A stretch of DNA of 64,000 nucleotides, from positions 434,001-498,000 of the forward strand of contig NZ_NJIX01000004.1 in NCBI RefSeq assembly GCF_002209485.1, in the 5' to 3' direction. A program made the position numbers and the translations under genes. The DNA is from Achromobacter sp. HZ34. Lineage in GTDB: Bacteria > Pseudomonadota > Gammaproteobacteria > Burkholderiales > Burkholderiaceae_B. The notes beneath the pieces were generated by a model. That model was not told the origin of the DNA, did not search any database, and worked only from the letters and a program-made list of their open reading frames with translations. Shown here in pieces: positions 18,537 to 28,900 of this stretch (its first letter is position 1; each line of letters starts with the position of its first letter).

Positions 18537-21500
18537 TCAGCTGATCCTCACCGGCAGCGGATAGTCGGCGGCGTTGGGGTTGCTGGCCGTCAACGTGGCG
18601 GTGCCGGCCTGGCCGTTGCCGTATACCGTCGCGCTGACCTCCCCGAAATTGTCCGTATGCAGATTGCTGGCCGTCAGCGCGGTCGGATCGCCTTGTTTGA
18701 AGCTGGCCCGGGACGAACCGGTGTTGACGATGGTCATCGTCACCGGCTGCTGCCCCTTCCCCTTGTGCGTATCGATGTCGATCAGGTTGAAAATCGCCGG
18801 TACGCTGCCATCGGCAGGCACCCTGAGTGTCGAAGCCGTCGGCTTTAAAAGATAGAGCGTCTGGCCCTGCCCGCCCTGGATGGCCAGGTTGAACGTGAGC
18901 GCCCGCTGTATATTCCCCTGCGCCGTGACGGTGAAGGCCCCCGGGGTTTCACCGGCCAGGATGCGCGGCGCCGTGAGTGTGCCGTGTGCATCCCCCTGCA
19001 CCAATACCTGCTTGTTGTGCCACGAAACCACCGGCGCGTCGGCATCGTTCATCTCGAACGTGGCATCGCCATCGATGCTGAAAGTCATCAGGAAAAAAGG
19101 CAGATTGACTTCGTTATAGGTATCGCGGGCAAGGACCTGCAGACGATCCGTGAAGTACGCCTGCGGGTTGGCCGTCTGGTTGTCGTGCTGTTTTGCCAGG
19201 CTCAATGAACCGTCGTACATCCATGTCCGTAAGGTGAAGCGTGCTGCCTGTCCGGACGTATCGTTCAAGGGATCCGTGCCCTTGTAGTCCTTGGGGAAGG
19301 CCACGACATAGGCTAGTCCCGGGCCCATGCCCGGACCTATGCCGGAGATCACGGTGGGAGCGACGGCCTCGCCGTTGGTGACGGTAGCCTCGACGCTGTC
19401 CGCACTGGTCCCCTGGAACATGAAGTTCGACGCCGTGTCCGGGAAAATCTTGAACGTGACTTCGCCACTTTGTGCGTCGTTGTTCTGCTGGTCCTTCACG
19501 GTCACGCTGAGGGCAAGCGGATAGGGCTGCTGGATGTCCGCATCCTGAAAATTGCCCCCGGCCACGGCAACAAAATACGGTTCAGTGATGACGGCTTCCG
19601 TCACGGTCAGGTTGAAGTTGGTCGGTGTGCGCGGGTTGGGCAAGGCGGCGCCATCCATGACCACCGTGACGGGGCCCGGGGCGCTGCCCGCGATGACGCG
19701 CGGCGCGGTGGCCATGCCATCATCATTGGTGCGCACCACCACGGCCGTGGTGCTGGCGTACTCGCAATGCACCGCCGGATCGTTGACGTCGAATACCGCG
19801 CCGTCGCTGATGTCGAAGTGCATCAGGTAATCGCCAAGCGGCGAATTGTTGTTGCGCTGGTTGAAGGCCTTGCCGACGAGCCGCTTCTCGAACTGCATAT
19901 CCGTGTCGGCCGATTGCGGTGTACCGCTGACGGTGGCGATGGCTACGAAGTCCGTGCCGGGCCAGACCCGTGCGGTGAAATGCGCGGTCTGGGTGGAGTT
20001 ATCGGTCGCGGGGTCACCGGAGAACTGCTGGGGATAAGCGACGACCTTCAACACGCCATTGCCGCCGGTTTTCGTCGTGGTGGGCGTCAATGGCAGCGCG
20101 GTGGCCGTGCCGTCATCCTTGACAGCAACGGTGAGCGTACGGTCACCCGACGAGAACGTCGCATCGGTATCGGCGCTCGGGTAAATCTTGAAGACGACGT
20201 TGCCCTTGGTGGCGACCTCGCCGTCGGCATTGCGGGTGTCGACGGCAAGCAAGTATCGGAACGGCGTCCCGGTGTCGGAATCCTGGAGATCGCCCTCGGC
20301 GGCATAGACATTCACCGCCAGGTCGGCGGTGGCTTCGACCGTCAATTTGAACGGCAGCGGCGCACTTGCCACGACCGCGTTCGCCGTCACGGTGATGGTG
20401 CCATCCGGGCCTGTTGCCACGATCGGCGGCGAAGTGGCCTGCGAGTTCTGGTCCGACCGCACGACCGCCTGGTAATCGGACAGGCTGACATACCCAGGTG
20501 CGTCGTTCGGCGTGAATTTGCCCGGTCCATCCAGCGTGAAAGTCACCAGCATGTTCTGGATGGGGTCGGTATGGCCTGGTGTGCTGATGCCGGCGACGAG
20601 GGGCGGAAATACTTCACCCGGGTTGGCTGTCGTCCCGTCGCCAGACACGGCAGTGAGCACGGCCGCTTTGTTGCGCCATACCCGTTCGGTGAAGGTAGCC
20701 ACCTGCCCCGGCGATTGCGCGCCGTTCTGTGGATAAGCGGAAACCAGGAAGGTGCCGTGGATCTTGGAAGCGTCCAGCACACTGTCCGCGCGCAGGGCAG
20801 GGGCAAGCGCCAGGCCCTGTTGGGCGGGTGCCGTGACCAGCAGTTGTCCCGAGAAACTGCCACTGGCGTCGAGGTCGTTGTCACCGCCGGTAGAAAAATA
20901 GATCAGCCCCGATGTTGCATCGTTGCCATCGGCATCCTTGACGCTGGCCGCCAAGGCGATCTGGAAATCCTGGCCCAGGACCTGGTCTTGCCAATCGCCG
21001 GTATTTACCGCGCATGTCTGGCCTTCGCCCGCGTTGGCGAGAATGGCCAGGTTGAAATCCACGCCCGCGCTTACTTCCGTGCTGGCCGTCACCGTGAACT
21101 TGCCACCGCCTACATCGACGCCAGCGAGAATGATGGGCGCGTAGGCCGATTTTCCGTCGGCTACGCGCACGATGACTTCCTGATCCGTCAGCCATTGATC
21201 GACGCGGACGCGGGGGTCCGAGGTGCTGAAGCTGGCGCGGGTGGTGTTGATCTGGAATCTGACCAGGATATCGGGGACTGGATTTTGTTTCAGATCGAGA
21301 ACCGTCACAGCCAGGCGAGTCGGAAATGGCTGCCCTTGCCCGGCTGTCGCGCCGTCGCCCGCGGTCTTGACCACCGTTGCACGACCGGACCACACGCGTT
21401 CGTAGAAGGTGGCGCCGGCGTCCGGCGTGCTTGGATCGGCCCCTGCTGGATAGGCCAGGACCGTGCCCGTTGAGTATCCCGAACCATCCGCGGGACTGGG

Positions 21501-22613
21501 ATACGCGATCAGGCCGGACGCCGTTGCGGCGCCGTCGCTCACGGGCACGGACACCGAGGACTGGCCGTCGAACAGCACGAGGCCGCCACCGTCACCGGGT
21601 GAGCACTGGAATATGACGCTTCCCGTGGTCGCGGCGTCACCGGTTCTGGTGAGAGCTTTAACCGTGAGGGGATCGTATTGCCCCTTCCATGGCCGATCCT
21701 GGGAAAAGCCGCTGTCGAGTCCGATGACATCCGGATCCGTAGCCGGCGTTCGGCCATAGGAAAGATAAAAATTCGCCGGCTCGCTCGCCATGTCGGCGGT
21801 GGCGACGACGATGACGGTGTCCACGCCGGCACCGGCAATGAGGCGCGGCGATATCGCGTAGCCATAGTCGCAGAGGACCGTGACCGTAGTGTTGTCATCG
21901 CTGAACGCCACATAGCGCTGGTCGAGAAGGGTCTGCTCCCATCGCGCGTCGCCGCGTTCGATGTGGAAGCGCACACGCATGCCGTGCGTCGCACGCATGG
22001 AGCCTACGCTATCGGTAACCGTGACCCACAGCACGCGAAAGGGGGAATTGCTGGCGACGTTCTGCCCAACACCCTGTGAGGCCGTTATTCTCGCCGTCCG
22101 TCCAGCCCAGAACCGCACTTCGAACAAGCTGACATAGGCTGCCGCTTCCGGCGGAAAGGGAGGGTTGAAAAAGGTGGAGTCCCATGCCGCGACCAGTGCC
22201 GATCCGTAATCAGGAGACTCCACCGCATTGGTATGGAGCGAAGATGCGGTGAATCGCGCGATCGCGGCGCCATTTGCCGGTGCCCCGCCGGCCGTCCGCA
22301 CGATCTGGAGGGCGGGGGAGACGCTGGCGGTATTCCTGTACTCGGAAGGCCAGTTGGTGAAGGGCTTATCGATAAGGTTGAAGAGGATCGAACTGGGCAC
22401 CGGTGCCAGCGTCTTGCCGGAAGGGCCCATATAAGAGAGCGCCGTCAGCGCGACCTCGGGTGAGCCTTCGTAGGCATGGATGACTTGCGCATCCTGCAGG
22501 GTCGATGGGTAAGGAACATCGGGCCTGGTGTCCCAGGAGATACGCACGCTTCTGTTGTTGGGATTGATAACGGCCTCGGCGGGGCCATGTCCGGATGGGG
22601 TGGGCATGTTCAT
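18537..22613 (-). CDS. Giant Ig-like repeat protein A (head + 4 repeat pairs + terminal domain)
   Basis: Function unknown. The protein is 1358 aa from the ATG at 22613 (GGAAG six bases upstream); the frame is open to 22679. Residues 1-260 are the cluster's shared head: VRISWDTR at about 23, SPDYG at 133-137, LFEVRFW, and a closing ISPRLIAG segment. Four pairs of Ig-like repeats follow. Type A has a QD...VKD..G..A..G.V.F pattern; type B begins ERVW or similar and contains VTF.L.GPG.F and G.A.APRI.AG. The end is an invasin/Big_1-like domain starting LYLLKPTASTLRVPADGS. No signal peptide, membrane segment or anchor is visible. Cysteines are few. It is the last gene of the minus-strand cluster and the most diverged of the three long paralogues. 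A structural or adhesive role is only a guess. Confidence 0.85.
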   Translation of the reverse strand: MNMPTPSGHGPAEAVINPNNRSVRISWDTRPDVPYPSTLQDAQVIHAYEGSPEVALTALSYMGPSGKTLAPVPSSILFNLIDKPFTNWPSEYRNTASVSPALQIVRTAGGAPANGAAIARFTASSLHTNAVESPDYGSALVAAWDSTFFNPPFPPEAAAYVSLFEVRFWAGRTARITASQGVGQNVASNSPFRVLWVTVTDSVGSMRATHGMRVRFHIERGDARWEQTLLDQRYVAFSDDNTTVTVLCDYGYAISPRLIAGAGVDTVIVVATADMASEPANFYLSYGRTPATDPDVIGLDSGFSQDRPWKGQYDPLTVKALTRTGDAATTGSVIFQCSPGDGGGLVLFDGQSSVSVPVSDGAATASGLIAYPSPADGSGYSTGTVLAYPAGADPSTPDAGATFYERVWSGRATVVKTAGDGATAGQGQPFPTRLAVTVLDLKQNPVPDILVRFQINTTRASFSTSDPRVRVDQWLTDQEVIVRVADGKSAYAPIILAGVDVGGGKFTVTASTEVSAGVDFNLAILANAGEGQTCAVNTGDWQDQVLGQDFQIALAASVKDADGNDATSGLIYFSTGGDNDLDASGSFSGQLLVTAPAQQGLALAPALRADSVLDASKIHGTFLVSAYPQNGAQSPGQVATFTERVWRNKAAVLTAVSGDGTTANPGEVFPPLVAGISTPGHTDPIQNMLVTFTLDGPGKFTPNDAPGYVSLSDYQAVVRSDQNSQATSPPIVATGPDGTITVTANAVVASAPLPFKLTVEATADLAVNVYAAEGDLQDSDTGTPFRYLLAVDTRNADGEVATKGNVVFKIYPSADTDATFSSGDRTLTVAVKDDGTATALPLTPTTTKTGGNGVLKVVAYPQQFSGDPATDNSTQTAHFTARVWPGTDFVAIATVSGTPQSADTDMQFEKRLVGKAFNQRNNNSPLGDYLMHFDISDGAVFDVNDPAVHCEYASTTAVVVRTNDDGMATAPRVIAGSAPGPVTVVMDGAALPNPRTPTNFNLTVTEAVITEPYFVAVAGGNFQDADIQQPYPLALSVTVKDQQNNDAQSGEVTFKIFPDTASNFMFQGTSADSVEATVTNGEAVAPTVISGIGPGMGPGLAYVVAFPKDYKGTDPLNDTSGQAARFTLRTWMYDGSLSLAKQHDNQTANPQAYFTDRLQVLARDTYNEVNLPFFLMTFSIDGDATFEMNDADAPVVSWHNKQVLVQGDAHGTLTAPRILAGETPGAFTVTAQGNIQRALTFNLAIQGGQGQTLYLLKPTASTLRVPADGSVPAIFNLIDIDTHKGKGQQPVTMTIVNTGSSRASFKQGDPTALTASNLHTDNFGEVSATVYGNGQAGTATLTASNPNAADYPLPVRIS

Positions 22614-22720
22614 TGAGCTTCCGATCGAGAGAGTGTGGAGTGCGGTCTCTACGGCGGGCATGCACTGCGTCAAGCCCATCCGCGCGCAAGGGGTGAACGT
22701 GTGTCTTCACGGCCGCGCTG

Positions 22721-23593
22721 TCAGGTAACGACCAAGTGAAAGAGATAGGAAAAAGACGAGGATCCGGTGTCAGGCGAGCCGATGAACGCCAGTGGGAACA
22801 CGCGAACGGTGATGGGCCCCGACGTGGTGCCGGCCTTGATGGCCGGGCAAATGGCTACGCCATGTTGAGATAAGGTGGTAAACCACTGGTTACCGCCGTC
22901 CGCGCGGGAAATCATGGAGGTGCTGAGATCGAATCGGGCGTCGCCCCCGTTCAGGATCTGGAATGTAATTGCCATGCCATCGGCCGCATCCGTGCTGCCT
23001 TGGCTATCTGTCACCGACACGGCCAAGGGAACGCCAAAATAGCCGCCAGGTGTTGTGAGTTGGCCATTTTGAGCGGCGGCGTCGGTGGCTTTCAGGACCA
23101 CGCCAGAGGCCGACTTCCAGGTTCGGACTGCATAGGTTGCCAGCAACGGCGCGTCGGTATCCACGTTTACCGGCGCAGCGCCGTTGCCAGGGCTGCCCAT
23201 GATGTAAGCCACGCCATAATCGGGCGACGTCACGGCCGTGGCAGCTGTCGCTGCCAAGCGGAATTGCGGCATTAGTGCGCGGCCAGTGCCCAGGATGTCT
23301 ATCGTTCCCTCGGCTGGCGTGGCAGTAGCCGAAGAGGTTGGAGGCGGCAGCCATTTGAAGTGAGCCTGGCTGTTCGGCCCAGGCCGTGTTGCCCCCTGTG
23401 TACCCACCTGGGTCTGGAAAACCAAAGTATCGGACAGTGAGCCTGCCAGGACATCCGTGATGCCGGGCCGGTTCCCCACCGTGAGCAAGGCCGGCAGCAC
23501 GCAGAGCTTACCGGCGTAGGGATTGTTGAGCGCCGCCGTCTGGGTGATGCTTGCGCGGCTGCCACGGTCTTTGATGGATGAAGGTTCGTTCAT
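22721..23593 (-). CDS. Head-only paralogue of the Ig-repeat family (290 aa)
   Basis: Function unknown. The start at 23593 (MNEPSSIKDRGSRASITQTA) has GAGGAAT eight bases upstream; the frame is open to 23719 but that would overlap the RCC1 gene. It has the cluster head without further repeats: SPDYG at 123-127, then YAVRTW, a B-type Ig-like unit with VTDSQGSTDAADGMAITFQI, and the closing AICPAIKAGTTSGPITVRV. It is the most divergent of the three short paralogues, and the IR.CM..F..HPAIKD N-terminus is not obvious. It lies 107 bp upstream of giant protein A, repeating the short-then-long order seen twice more in the cluster. Confidence 0.78.
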   Translation of the reverse strand: MNEPSSIKDRGSRASITQTAALNNPYAGKLCVLPALLTVGNRPGITDVLAGSLSDTLVFQTQVGTQGATRPGPNSQAHFKWLPPPTSSATATPAEGTIDILGTGRALMPQFRLAATAATAVTSPDYGVAYIMGSPGNGAAPVNVDTDAPLLATYAVRTWKSASGVVLKATDAAAQNGQLTTPGGYFGVPLAVSVTDSQGSTDAADGMAITFQILNGGDARFDLSTSMISRADGGNQWFTTLSQHGVAICPAIKAGTTSGPITVRVFPLAFIGSPDTGSSSFSYLFHLVVT

Positions 23594-23624
23594 TGCCGTA
23601 TTCCTCATGGACGCATCGGATCGC

Positions 23625-24728
23625 TCAGGCCAGCGCTGTCGTGAAACCGTCGCCCAGTTGCAGGGCGAACCACGTTGGCAAATCCGTGGAGCCGATGGGC
23701 TGGTCCGGGACCCATCCATACGAGTACGAGTCGGAGTCGCTGGTCACCTGCCCGTAGCCGTTGTTGCCCCACAGATACAGCGACCGGGTACCGTCATCCG
23801 ATTCGGTGATCACGCCAGAGCAATCCTTGCTCGCCTCGATCGAGACATACGACTTGACGCCGGAGTAAGGCAGGACTTCGACGGCCATGGGTGTGGAGGA
23901 GGCCGGGTTCATCCCTTCGCCCAAGCCCAACTGGCCCGCGTTTCCCCTGCCCCATGCCCACAGCGTGTTGCTCTTGGTCAAGCCAAGGAGATGGGTCTGG
24001 CCCGCGGCCACCTTGGCCCACTGTCCGGCTTTCGTCGTGGCTTTCGTGACATCGATGGCCTTGCTGCCGATGAACGCCGGCGCCACCGCCGAGACCTGGC
24101 CGGAGCTGTTGTCACCCCAGACCCACAGGTCGCCCGTGCTGGTCACTGCCGCACCCACGTCGATGCCGACGCTCACCTGGACGACCGTGTTACCTACACC
24201 GAACAACACCCCAGGCGTGGTGATGTAGTCGTCGTTACTGTCGACGCCGACACCTCCCCGGGTGTTGTCACCCCAGGCAATCCACATTCCTCTCGATGTC
24301 CTGGCGACAGCGATGTCTCTCTTGCTATGGACCTCGAGGATGTCGCCCATTCTCGTGAAGCCGCCCAGCAAGGTCAGGTTCCACAGCGGCGCCGTCATGC
24401 CTTGATTGCCGAGCGCGCCCACGGCGGACATTCCCGCGCCCCACAGCTGGTTCTGGTCGTCGACGATCAAGGTGTGGAAAGTACCGGTGGCGACCGAGAC
24501 CGCCTTGATGGTGCCGACGCGTTGCGGGGCGGTATACCGGTCAGCCTTGCCGGGACCCAATCCCAGCTGGCCTTTGTCGTTCTTGCCCCAGGCCCAGACG
24601 TAGCCATTGGCGTCGATGGCGGCGGCGTGTTCGTAGTTGGCGCTGAGCGCTACCCAATTGGATTTGTCGTAGGGCGCATTGATCTGCGCCTGGCCGGTCT
24701 GGACGGGGGATTCGGAAGTGTGGGTCAT
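23625..24728 (-). CDS. RCC1-repeat beta-propeller protein (six full blades plus one half)
   Basis: A 367-aa protein made almost entirely of RCC1 repeats. Tryptophan-type strands (W.WG) occur near residues 45, 96, 150, 202, 257 and 318, six in all. The alternating inner strands (V..G..HT..L type) occur near 25, 76, 129, 182, 237, 294 and 353, seven in all. A closed RCC1 propeller needs seven of each; the missing W.WG strand is found at the very end of the upstream gene (24843-25925), in the same reading frame. There is no signal peptide. RCC1 folds are protein-protein interaction platforms; the partner here is unknown. The ribosome binding site (GAGAT) is modest. Confidence 0.82.
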   Translation of the reverse strand: MTHTSESPVQTGQAQINAPYDKSNWVALSANYEHAAAIDANGYVWAWGKNDKGQLGLGPGKADRYTAPQRVGTIKAVSVATGTFHTLIVDDQNQLWGAGMSAVGALGNQGMTAPLWNLTLLGGFTRMGDILEVHSKRDIAVARTSRGMWIAWGDNTRGGVGVDSNDDYITTPGVLFGVGNTVVQVSVGIDVGAAVTSTGDLWVWGDNSSGQVSAVAPAFIGSKAIDVTKATTKAGQWAKVAAGQTHLLGLTKSNTLWAWGRGNAGQLGLGEGMNPASSTPMAVEVLPYSGVKSYVSIEASKDCSGVITESDDGTRSLYLWGNNGYGQVTSDSDSYSYGWVPDQPIGSTDLPTWFALQLGDGFTTALA

Positions 24729-24842
24729 GGCAATCTCGATAGAAAGGAGAATTCCGTGTGTTGTGTCACGGGTCCGCAGCGGGGGTGCAAGGTCCCGAGC
24801 AAATGTGGCCGTGGCGTCGATGTATGGGACGGTGTATGGAAC

Positions 24843-25925
24843 CTACGGCCCTATCGTTCCGTATTCCGCGTCGCCCCAACTCCACAGCGTCCCGGTTTGC
24901 AAATGGACCGGTGATGAGGTCTGCTTGACCTCCGAAGGGGTCGTCGGCGAACTGGCGCCATCGACGGTGTAGTGAATGAGGTAATGGCCGCCGTTGGGAA
25001 CCACGGCAACGTTGGCGCGTGGAACGCTGAAGTCATAGGGGGCGAAGATGCCGCTCACGGGCTGCGTCCAGTACGATCCCGGGACGACCGTGCCTGCCGT
25101 GTCAAAGCCCAGGCCGAACAGCACGACCTGGTTGTTGAACTTGATCAGGTTGGTCGAGGGAATCTGGGCCGGAATATCGCCAGTGACCTGGCCCAGGTCG
25201 ATGACGTTGTTGGCGACCTTGAAAACGGGCGCGGGCAGCTTGTTCTGGGTTTGCGGGTACAAGGTACTGCCGGAAACCGCGACGGCATCGGAGCTGAATT
25301 TCTGGTAGCGGTCCGGCGCCTCGGTGCTGCTGAACTGCGTGCGCTCGACGTCGAAGCGCACCAGGGCATACTGGTTCGCCGTAGGCGCGGGTTTCAGCCC
25401 TGCCAGCGTGAGCTTGCCGCCCGCCAGATCGCTGCCCGGCGTTCTTTTTGCCGGTGTCGCCGGTACGCCTTGAGACGAGCCATTGTCGGCTATCGTCCAC
25501 GAGACGGTGACCATATCGCTATCCCGCAGCGTCAGGTCCGGGTTGAAATTGTTCTTCAGCGAGACCGTGACATTCATGCCGTCCGCGGGCGTAGTGCCGG
25601 CCGGCTGCACATCGGGCTTGTCGGGGTAGTTGCCGGTGGTGATGATGGTCGGCTTGGCCACGTCCGAATAGGAGGTGTTGCCGATCGCGTCCGTCACGCT
25701 GTACCAGCACCACACCGCGCCGTTGCAGATCTGGTTGGAAGGGATGTTGACGGTCTGGAAGGCGGTCGGACCGGAATGGGTCGTGGCCGGCCAGTTGCCC
25801 CAGAACATCGTCGTCGTGTCGTTGGCGCCTGCATCGGCGACTTCGGGTGTGGCGGTAACACCAACGGTATCCTGGAGCTGGCGGTCGATATTCAGAGGCG
25901 AGACGGTGGGGGCATAAAGGTCCAT
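24843..25925 (-). CDS. Ig-like protein ending in a half RCC1 blade; possibly the N-terminal part of the RCC1 protein
   Basis: A 360-aa protein of unknown function. It starts MDLYAPTVSPLNIDRQLQDT and is rich in Thr, Val, Asn and Pro, with beta-sandwich-like segments (SDMVTVSWTIADNGS; NQYALVRFDVERTQF; FAPYDFSVPRANVAVVPNGG). The last 16 residues, GTLWSWGDAEYGTIGP, are an RCC1 W.WG half-repeat with nothing after it, because the frame stops at TAG (24843-24845). The frame then stays open for 38 codons into the RCC1 gene. Two readings are possible: a nonsense mutation has split one 766-aa protein, or two chains assemble. The head domain with SPDYG is absent. The ribosome binding site is weak. Confidence 0.75.
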   Translation of the reverse strand: MDLYAPTVSPLNIDRQLQDTVGVTATPEVADAGANDTTTMFWGNWPATTHSGPTAFQTVNIPSNQICNGAVWCWYSVTDAIGNTSYSDVAKPTIITTGNYPDKPDVQPAGTTPADGMNVTVSLKNNFNPDLTLRDSDMVTVSWTIADNGSSQGVPATPAKRTPGSDLAGGKLTLAGLKPAPTANQYALVRFDVERTQFSSTEAPDRYQKFSSDAVAVSGSTLYPQTQNKLPAPVFKVANNVIDLGQVTGDIPAQIPSTNLIKFNNQVVLFGLGFDTAGTVVPGSYWTQPVSGIFAPYDFSVPRANVAVVPNGGHYLIHYTVDGASSPTTPSEVKQTSSPVHLQTGTLWSWGDAEYGTIGP

Positions 25926-25994
25926 GATGGCGTCTACTCTTAGGTGAGGGCGGGTGCCGCGTAGCGCGGGTGTCGGTACGTCATTGCTGCTGAG

Positions 25995-28900
25995 TCAGCG
26001 CAGGGTCGAATCGCCGACGACGAACTTCTGCGAGCCGTCGGAAGAGAGTTGGGCGCTTGCTGTCACGGTTGCGGTGCCGGCGGCATCGCCGGACCAGATT
26101 TCATGGCGAGCTTCGCCTCGGCTGGTGGTGGTGACCACCTTGCTCAGCACACTCGGGTCGGTGGGGCTGAAGCACGCCACGCCGGGCGGAGCGATGGTCA
26201 GCGTGACTTCGACGCCGGTCGTCACCGCCACGCCGTTCTGCTTCAGGATGAAGCTGGCGAAATCGTTGTCGTCGGCGTCCATTTCAATCGTTGGCGTGGG
26301 GTCCGGCGTCAGGGTGTAGATCTTCGTCTGCGCGGCGGTGTCTATGGTGAGTTGGAAGCTGGCGCCCTGATCCACCGTCCCCTGTGCCTGCACCTGGAAG
26401 CTGCGGGCATTGGCGCCCGCAAGGATGCGGGGTGCCTTGGCGAAGCCGGTGGGGCTGCCTCGCACGGTTACCGACTGGGATGTGCCTGTAACGATATCCA
26501 CGTCCGGGTCGGTGTCGTTCATGTCGAACGCCGCATACGTCGGATCGGGAATGCTGAAGGTCACCAGGTAATAGGCAACCGCCGCGTTGCGGTTGCTCTG
26601 GTCGGTCGCCTGTACCGTCAGGTGGGCGGAGAAAAACTGATTGATGCTCGTATGCTGCGCGTCGCCCTCCTGCTTGGTCAACGCAAGGTACTTTTGCGAC
26701 CACACCTGTTCGGTGAAATGCGCGGACTGGTCGCTGGTATCGGTCTTTGGGTCGTTGGGGGCAAATTCGGTGGGATACGCGACAACCCTGAAAATGCCGG
26801 ACTGGGATCCGGTGATACCGCCTGCGCTGAGGGTACTGGTCGTGGCCCGCCCATTCGTGACCTGGGCGACGCATTGAGTGTGGTCGCTTTCCTTGGGAAA
26901 GAAAGCGGTCGCGCCGACATTGAAAACCTTGAACGTGACGGTGCCCGTGGTGGCGGCGTCCCCCGCGGAGGTCTTCACGGAAACCGACAGGGGGCTGGCA
27001 TAGGGCTGGGCTGCCAACGCCGCCTGCAGGTCCGTGGCGGGATCGACGTAGACATAGAAGGCGTCGGTCTTCGGCGGCAGGACAGTCAGGCTGTAGGGCA
27101 GCGGATTTTGCGCCACGGTGACGTTGGCGGTGACCGTAACGGCGCCGTGCTGCATCAGCGCACGGATGCCTGGGGCCTGTGCCAGGCCATGCTTGTCGGT
27201 GCGGACGCTGGCGGAAGCTTCCGAGTCGCCGACTTGTTCCGGGGAACTGTCGTAGACGAATTCAGCGGGTCCCTGCAGCGTGAACGTGACCAGAAGGTCT
27301 TGGATGTCTTCCGCATTGGGTCCCTTGACGTGGGCGACCACGGGAATGGGAAAGCGGTCACCAGGCTTGGTCTTGTTGTCGGTAGAGCCACCGCTTACCG
27401 GCTCCAGGATGGCGTGCGCGCTGCGCCATACGCGTTGGCGGAAGACATATGGCCGCGGGGTGTGGTCGGTCTCGGCCGCCACTTCGAAATAGCCATAGGA
27501 TTCTGTCTGTTGCGGCAGGGTGGCGCCCTGCAGCGTGGCCGGGGCGATGGCCATCCCGTCGTGGACATTCGCGGTAACCGAATTGGCGCCGTTGAAGTTG
27601 CCCGTGGCATCGGCGGTAGCCTGGCACGTGAAGGTGACCGATCCCGCGGTGGCGTTGTTTCCCTGGGCGTTCTTGACGCTGACGCTCATGGGAAAGGCGA
27701 AAGGCTTATCGAGCACCTGGTCCTGCATGTCGCCGGCTTGCAGGCCGACGGAGACACCCTCGTCGGGCGGGATCACCGACTTGATCGCGTACACCGGCTG
27801 GTCATCGGATACCAGGCAGCCGAGGGTGACGGTGATGGCGCCTTCCTGGCCGCGCACTGCCTGGATGCGTGGCGCGGTTGCCAGGCCATCGCCGTCCGAG
27901 CGGACGGTGACCACTTTCTGGCTCCAATCCTCGACCGGCACGTCGTCGTCATGGTCGAATTGCCCGGGGCCTTGCAGGGTGAACGTGACCAGCATCCGCG
28001 CGACGGCTTGCTGCGCGGCATCCAGGGTGGTGGCGGTCAGTCGACTGGCGAAGAATTGTCCCGGGGCGGTTGTTTGCCCGTCTTTGCTGGCGTCCTTGCG
28101 CAGGATGGCGACGCGGCCGCTCCAGACCCGTTCCGTGAACCGGGCGACGGCACCGGTCGCGTCGGTACGCGGGTCGCTGTCGTCCCAGTCAAAGCTTTCG
28201 GGCGCGGCGCAGACGATATTGGCGGTGTAGCCGGAGGGCGAGGCACTTCCGTTTGCCGTGCTCAACGTGGGAGCGACGACATAGCCTTCCTCGACGGGCT
28301 GCGAAACCGTGGTTGATCCAGAGAAAAGCGCCGAGACTTCCTGTCCGGCGACGGCGGGATAGACCACGAATTGAACGGTTCCCGTCGCCGCGGGTGCCCT
28401 GAGCTTGGTTTCCACCTTGGCGCGTAGCTGGATAGGAAAATCCGCGCTCTCGAGCTGGTCCTGGTAATCCCCTTCTGCCACCGAGACGAATGCGGCATCC
28501 GCCGGGCCAGTACGATCGACGACCGTCAGGTTGAAGTAGTACGGCTGCACGGCGAACTGTGAGTACGCGCGGATGAGGATATTCTGAGCCGTGCTGCCCG
28601 CCTTGATCCTGGGTGCGAAAGCGGTACCGTATTCCGAGAAGACCCACGCAGCGGTGTTGCTGGCGCTACCGTCGCTCACGGTAACCAGGCGCTGGTTATA
28701 GCCTCCCGTATCGAAGGACGCTCCGCCCTGCATGATCTCGAAGCGCACCGCCATGCCATGCGTGCCTTGCGTGGAGCCAGTGCTGTCCGTGACTTTGACC
28801 GAGAGCGGTGTCTCGAAAAAGCTGTTGGTCACGGCATGCTGGCCATCGCCGGAGCGGCCAGTGATGATGGCCGAGGGTTTGGTCCAGACCCGGGTCTTGT

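Noticed and set aside
26049-28316. 755-aa plus-strand open frame inside the giant Ig-repeat gene
   Set aside because: Opposite strand to a protein with clear repeats; composition is Gly/Arg/Asp-rich and lacks domain logic. A similar 667-aa antisense frame occurs in the paralogue region at 19470-21473 for the same reason.
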